Assembly: GCA_049303335.1 (NCBI GenBank)
Contig: JBAQNA010000011.1
Span: 1 to 7,593, forward strand
Length of the DNA stretch: 7,593 bases
Origin: DAIDAN01 sp049303335
GTDB taxonomy: Archaea; Aenigmatarchaeota; Aenigmatarchaeia; Aenigmatarchaeales; DAIDAN01
Reading direction: 5' to 3'
Below the pieces are notes generated by a model that was not told where the DNA came from, did not search any database, and saw only the letters and a list, made by a program, of their open reading frames with translations. Positions 4,921 to 7,593 of the stretch are shown here, one piece after another; within the stretch, counting starts at the first letter, position 1, and each line of letters starts with the position of its first letter. A program made the translations under genes and the position numbers.

Positions 4921-5849
4921 TTTTCCTCCTTCAGCGCGCTCACTATCAGCGGGAACGCGATTGTGCAGTCGCACACGACGGAAGCGAGCCTCGCCTGCGG
5001 CTTCACCTTTCCCCAGCTTATCCCCTCCTCAAGGCTTGCGCCGGAAAGGCCGCCGAAAACCGGATTGTCGGTTGTTATCTGCACAAGATAATCGTGGGGC
5101 TTCTCCGGGAGAAGCGCAGCCTGAATCGCGTAATTCTTCGGCACGCCTCCGCCGAGAATGATCACGCCGGTCTTTTTCTTCGCTGCGCGAAGCTCGTACA
5201 TCCAGTCGAAAATTTTCTGCAGATCCTTCATCTCGTTGACGCGAAGATTGTGGTCCTGCTGGTACATCCAGACCTGGAAGCCGAGAATGCTGTCGCTCAG
5301 CGCGGGGCAGTAAATCGGAACATTGTTTTTCGCGGCGCTTCCGACAATGGAGTCCTTATCCGTTATATGGTTTCCTATTTCCTTCAACAGCGATGAGGGC
5401 GAATGCTCGCCGCTTATTTTCGCAAGAATTTTTTGCAGTTCTTCTTCCATTTTTATGGAGCTTGAGTCCGGGGAGATGACGTCGTAAATGCGCGATGTTT
5501 TTTTCTTGCGAAGCTCGTCGTCTTTTTCCTTTCCCGACCAATAAAGGTATTCCTCGCCGAACGCGTTTGCCAGGTCGTGCGTGAGGTTCGCGCCCGTCGA
5601 GACGATGGCCTGAACCCAGCCATTTTTTATCATTTCGCTGACGCACAGGCGCAATCCGGCGGGAACGAGCGCGCCAGAAAGCGTGAGAATCACTTTGCAA
5701 TCCTTGTCGAAAATCATATCCCTGCAGACTTCATAAGCGCGGCCGAGTTGCCTCGCCTGGAAGCTTATTCCCGCAAACTGCTCAAGAATCTCGCGGGCAG
5801 TCTGCTTCTTCGGCTCGAACTGCTTGATTGGACGCATATCGTGCTTCAT
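4914..5849 (-). CDS. dys: Deoxyhypusine synthase family protein
   Basis: Cytosolic enzyme family that uses NAD and spermidine to move an aminobutyl group onto one lysine of translation factor aIF5A, the first step of hypusine formation. Visible family blocks in the 311-residue product: TLSGALVPAG (56-65), STGANLTHDL (84-93), CPALSDSILG (181-190), ILGGGVPKNYAIQAALLP (231-248), ITTDNPVFGGLSGAS (258-272) and EEGISWGKV (274-282). K238 in GGGVPK aligns with the lysine that forms the enzyme-imine intermediate. The frame stays open 55 codons further upstream. I start at the ATG at 5849 because a TATA box lies 26.5 bp upstream (leaderless start), the extension would run into the divergent gene, and about 310 residues suits the family. 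The LSDSILG and DNPVFGGLSGAS versions recall the broader DHS-like branch, so a related aminobutyl-transfer reaction is possible. Confidence 0.9.
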   Translation of the reverse strand: MKHDMRPIKQFEPKKQTAREILEQFAGISFQARQLGRAYEVCRDMIFDKDCKVILTLSGALVPAGLRLCVSEMIKNGWVQAIVSTGANLTHDLANAFGEEYLYWSGKEKDDELRKKKTSRIYDVISPDSSSIKMEEELQKILAKISGEHSPSSLLKEIGNHITDKDSIVGSAAKNNVPIYCPALSDSILGFQVWMYQQDHNLRVNEMKDLQKIFDWMYELRAAKKKTGVIILGGGVPKNYAIQAALLPEKPHDYLVQITTDNPVFGGLSGASLEEGISWGKVKPQARLASVVCDCTIAFPLIVSALKEEKL

Positions 5850-5867
5850 AGAAAAAGCCTTGATTTT

Positions 5868-5880
5868 GTTTTTTATATAG
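5868..5880. promoter_or_regulatory. TATA element in the dys / PAP2-like divergent promoter
   Basis: CTATATAAAAAAC on the minus strand has its TATA centre 26.5 bp from the ATG of dys, giving a leaderless start. Read on the plus strand, the same bases (TTTTTTATATAG) are the best TATA candidate for the gene at 5917. They predict a start near 5902 and a leader of about 15 nt carrying AGGT (5907-5910). The whole intergenic gap is 67 bp, so one element may serve both directions. Confidence 0.55.
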
Positions 5881-5916
5881 GTAATTGCCAAAGATTTATT
5901 GACAGAAGGTAATCTT

Positions 5917-6468
5917 ATGCTCAGGTTTTTATCGGATATTCTTTCGCCTCCCGTTATCGCCGCCGCCGTGACGGTTGCCTTTTCCGCGCTTTCTCCAAAC
6001 GTGCCATTGTCCATGATTCTCGGCTTCTTGTTTCTTGTTGCGGTTCCGATGCTGCCGTTTTTTTATCTTTTCGCAAAGGGGCTGGTTAATGATATTGACG
6101 TGAAAGACAGAAAAATGAGAATATATTTTCTCTTTATAGCTCTTATCAGCTATATTGCATCTTCCATAATTTTCCATTATCTTGGCTATCATGCGATGTT
6201 TTTAATATCGCTGGCATATGTTTTTGTGGCATCTGCGGTCATGGTTGCCAATTTTTTCCAGAAGATAAGCATCCATTCCGCGGGGATTGCGGGGCCGACA
6301 ACCGCGCTGGTTTATGTTTTCGGATTGGGTCTTGTTCCGCTGTATATTCTTACAGTTATTGTCTGCCATGTCAGGCTGAAACAGAAAGCGCACACGCTGC
6401 CGCAGCTGATGGTTGGCGCATTGATAGCGATTGCAATTACGTTCACGATTTATTTTTTCTTCTATTGA
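5917..6468 (+). CDS. PAP2-like membrane phosphatase (phosphatidic acid phosphatase superfamily)
   Basis: This is a 183-residue polytopic membrane protein with about five to six hydrophobic segments (roughly 12-27, 33-53, 69-87, 92-113, 129-150, 164-182). Superfamily signatures appear in order: a first motif DVKDRKMR (61-68); KISIHSAG (116-123) in the place of the usual PSGH; and R153-x5-H159-x3-Q163 followed by G167, the equivalent of SRxxxxxHxxxD with Gln for the final Asp. R153 and H159 would bind phosphate and act as the nucleophile. Likely substrates are lipid or polyprenyl phosphates at the membrane, which in archaea means isoprenoid lipids; the exact substrate is not readable. ATG 5917 is preferred over an upstream in-frame TTG (5899) because AGGT lies 6 nt before it. 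It is divergent from dys. Confidence 0.7.
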   Translation: MLRFLSDILSPPVIAAAVTVAFSALSPNVPLSMILGFLFLVAVPMLPFFYLFAKGLVNDIDVKDRKMRIYFLFIALISYIASSIIFHYLGYHAMFLISLAYVFVASAVMVANFFQKISIHSAGIAGPTTALVYVFGLGLVPLYILTVIVCHVRLKQKAHTLPQLMVGALIAIAITFTIYFFFY

Positions 6469-6489
6469 TCAATAATTTCAGAGCGCGCC

Positions 6490-6504
6490 AAAAAAGCAGA
6501 AAAA
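6490..6504 (-). terminator. Putative T-tract terminator of the DUF106 gene
   Basis: On the minus strand, TTTTTCTGCTTTTTT begins about 23 bp after the TAA at 6527-6529. Two T runs close together fit archaeal intrinsic termination, which needs no hairpin. It lies in the 58-bp gap between the convergent PAP2-like and DUF106 genes. Confidence 0.4.
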
Positions 6505-6526
6505 TATTTACAGATATAGAAATTAT

Positions 6527-6997
6527 TTACTGCACGCCGAGCATTTTCCTGAACATGTAGGTCATCGGCAGGGAAGCAATCATATACCACATCAGCCATC
6601 CGAAATCGTTTCCGAAATAATAAAGGCTGAAAGGCAACAATGCAACAGGGCCGTGGCCCGTGAACGTGACTGCAACCCAAGGCAGGAAAAGAATCACCAA
6701 AATCATTCCCGGCATCATGGGCTTGAAATTCGACATCATCTGCTTGTTCGAAAGCCCGAGCATTTCGGTCATGAGCTCGTTCGCCTTTTTCTGATCGGTC
6801 TTCTGCGCCTCCTTTATCCGCTTCTGAATATCCTTCACCTTTTCCTTGTGCTCGCGCATCTTATTCTGGTCGACCAGAAATTTGTAGGGCAGCGTCAGAA
6901 GAAAGCTGACAAGAACCGCAATTATGAAAACTTCGAGCGCGGGAATATTCAATCCGAGCAGCGGCGCAAACAAGCTTGAAAGAATCGCATTGAACAT
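6527..6997 (-). CDS. DUF106 family membrane protein (archaeal YidC-like, EMC3/TMCO1 superfamily)
   Basis: Membrane-protein insertase or chaperone of the Oxa1/YidC/EMC3/TMCO1 superfamily, acting at the ribosome and lipid bilayer. The 156-residue product shows the expected order: an N-terminal out-facing segment; TM1 (about 18-38); a long charged cytoplasmic coiled coil (about 43-80, NKMREHKEKVKDIQKRIKEA); the family-typical LSNKQMMSNFKPMMPG (82-97); TM2 (about 97-115); a loop; and TM3 (about 132-148). Length is near the lower end for the family. The ATG sits 26.5 bp from the TATA centre at 7019-7030, so a leaderless start is expected. Family knowledge predicts that the coiled coil contacts the ribosome and that the three helices form the hydrophilic groove used for insertion. 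Confidence 0.88.
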   Translation of the reverse strand: MFNAILSSLFAPLLGLNIPALEVFIIAVLVSFLLTLPYKFLVDQNKMREHKEKVKDIQKRIKEAQKTDQKKANELMTEMLGLSNKQMMSNFKPMMPGMILVILFLPWVAVTFTGHGPVALLPFSLYYFGNDFGWLMWYMIASLPMTYMFRKMLGVQ

Positions 6998-7018
6998 AAG
7001 AATAAGCTATCCTGTAAA

Positions 7019-7030
7019 GTATTTAAAAAC
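7019..7030 (-). promoter_or_regulatory. TATA promoter of the DUF106 gene
   Basis: GTTTTTAAATAC on the minus strand holds TTTAAATA centred 26.5 bp from the ATG at 6997, the standard distance for a leaderless archaeal transcript. The spacing is the same as for dys. Confidence 0.65.
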
Positions 7031-7103
7031 GTATTTTGAAGCCCGTTCGGAAATCAGGAATTCTTTCAAATCACCATGCATTGCGGATTTTCGCAAGGCA
7101 AAA

Positions 7104-7113
7104 GGATATTAAT
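7104..7113 (+). promoter_or_regulatory. Putative TATA element of the 105-residue protein gene
   Basis: GGATATTAAT with a purine-rich AAAAGG flank is centred near 7109, predicting a transcript start near 7136 and a 25-nt leader. The leader would include AGGCGG (7151-7156), 4 nt before the ATG at 7161. CCTAAAAGAC (7128-7137) is a weaker alternative. Confidence 0.35.
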
Positions 7114-7160
7114 CAGGGAAGACAATCCTAAAAGACATCTAAATTGATAAAGGCGGTTTT

Positions 7161-7478
7161 ATGCCAAAAGAAAAAATTGCAGAGGAGATAGCGGAGAAGG
7201 TTCCAGTAACGCTGGGTAAAAAAAACTCTCCCGCGGCAAAGGCTTTTTTCAGGCTCGCGGAAAGGATAACGGGCAGCACGTTTTCAGAAAAAAACTCTCC
7301 GGATATTTTTGCATGGGTTAAGGGATTCTTCGGCAATTTTGGAAGGAAGAATGGCACAAATCATAAGGATGCACAATATCCTGAAAAGGCAAAAAGTATA
7401 CAAAAAACAGAAAGCAAAGACACGTCGGACTTTGACGCCGAGCTGAAAAGGCAGATTGTCAAAAAGCTGGCTCTGTAG
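7161..7478 (+). CDS. Small charged hypothetical protein (105 aa)
   Basis: No family is recognised. The N-terminal helix is amphipathic (KEKIAEEIAEKVPVTLG, 3-19). The tetrapeptide KNSP occurs twice, 23 residues apart, each time ahead of an aromatic amphipathic stretch (AKAFFRLAERI and DIFAWVKGFFGNFG). The tail is Lys/Asp/Glu-rich and probably disordered until a last helix DAELKRQIVKKLAL. There is no Cys, no signal peptide and no transmembrane helix; the basic, amphipathic character could suit membrane-surface or nucleic-acid contact, but this is not shown. The ATG start has AGGCGG 4 nt upstream. It is real rather than chance because of this site, a plausible promoter, and the absence of a credible alternative frame. 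Confidence 0.6.
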   Translation: MPKEKIAEEIAEKVPVTLGKKNSPAAKAFFRLAERITGSTFSEKNSPDIFAWVKGFFGNFGRKNGTNHKDAQYPEKAKSIQKTESKDTSDFDAELKRQIVKKLAL

Positions 7479-7483
7479 AAACC

Positions 7484-7493
7484 CTATAATTTA
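7484..7493 (+). promoter_or_regulatory. BRE/TATA promoter of the gene starting at 7542
   Basis: GAAACC (7478-7483, BRE-like) is followed by CTATAATTTA. The expected transcription start is near 7515, leaving a leader of about 27 nt. The promoter begins at the last base of the preceding gene's stop codon. Confidence 0.5.
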
Positions 7494-7528
7494 GTAGAAC
7501 ACCACTTTACTGTATGACGAATACAAGT

Positions 7529-7536
7529 AAGGTGAT
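7529..7536 (+). promoter_or_regulatory. Strong archaeal ribosome-binding site AAGGTGAT
   Basis: AAGGTGAT contains AGGTGAT, a full complement to the archaeal 16S 3' end, and lies 5 nt before the ATG at 7542. It rules out an earlier ATG at 7514, whose frame closes after 17 codons. Confidence 0.7.
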
Positions 7537-7541
7537 GCTCT

Positions 7542-7593
7542 ATGATGAATTCCGAGTCCAGACTTAAAAAGTTTACTTCTGCCGTTCTTGGAA
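7542..7593 (+). CDS. Start of a further gene (3' truncated, 17 codons visible)
   Basis: The frame opens with MMNSESRLKKFTSAVLG and runs off the end of the window. The start is well supported by a consensus Shine-Dalgarno site 5 nt upstream and a TATA box at 7484-7493. The visible residues are hydrophilic and basic, with no signal peptide yet. They are too few to name a family. A second ATG directly follows the first and could equally be used. Confidence 0.6.
   Translation, partial: MMNSESRLKKFTSAVLG

Noticed and set aside
4862..5161. Plus-strand frames opposite dys (also 5094-5396, 5577-5912) and a second minus frame at 5356-5700
   Set aside because: All lie within the well-conserved dys gene and give Arg-rich, low-quality translations without start signals.
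5850..6014. 55-codon N-terminal extension of the deoxyhypusine synthase
   Set aside because: It would overlap the divergent PAP2-like gene and lie upstream of the TATA box. It shows no family similarity and would push the length beyond the usual size.
6464..6473. 10-bp palindrome ATTGATCAAT over the PAP2-like stop codon
   Set aside because: It is short and AT-rich, has no second copy nearby, and is not placed as an operator.
7080..7096. Small hairpin TTGCG-GATTTT-CGCAA in the 6998-7160 gap
   Set aside because: The arms are only five bases and no T tract or other RNA feature follows. Chance is the simplest explanation.

Overview
The window looks archaeal. Genes start behind AT-rich TATA boxes with purine-rich BRE-like flanks. 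Several starts sit about 26 bp from the TATA centre, as in leaderless archaeal mRNAs. Others have GGTG/GGTGAT Shine-Dalgarno sites matching the archaeal 16S tail. A deoxyhypusine synthase family enzyme and a DUF106 (EMC3/TMCO1/YidC-like) membrane insertase fit this. The very tight packing and many small unassigned proteins suggest a small-genome archaeon, possibly of the DPANN group; that last step is inference. Most of the window is near 50% G+C, with one clear AT-rich exception.

Layout: (1) 2-175, the 3' end of a LamG-type surface protein gene on +. (2) 180-1658 on -, three genes: two tandem, diverged paralogues of an unrecognised family, then a short coiled-coil protein overlapping the second paralogue by ATGA. 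(3) 1759-3884 on +, two tiny two-helix membrane proteins followed by a 561-residue soluble protein I cannot name. The two tiny genes share an identical promoter decamer at identical spacing. (4) 3888-4879 on -, an AT-rich two-gene cassette of unknown function that looks acquired. (5) 4914-6468, deoxyhypusine synthase (-) and a PAP2-like membrane phosphatase (+), transcribed divergently from a 67-bp gap with one obvious TATA element. (6) 6527-6997 on -, the DUF106 insertase. (7) 7161-7478 on +, a small charged protein. (8) 7542-end on +, the first 17 codons of a further gene behind an excellent ribosome-binding site.

The recognisable genes are housekeeping: translation-factor modification, lipid or isoprenoid phosphate chemistry, and membrane-protein insertion. 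The unassigned part is the 180-3884 block and the AT-rich pair. No tRNA, rRNA, CRISPR array, transposase or integrase is visible. No gene-free stretch exceeds about 165 bp. Two convergent gene pairs are separated by only 3-4 bp.
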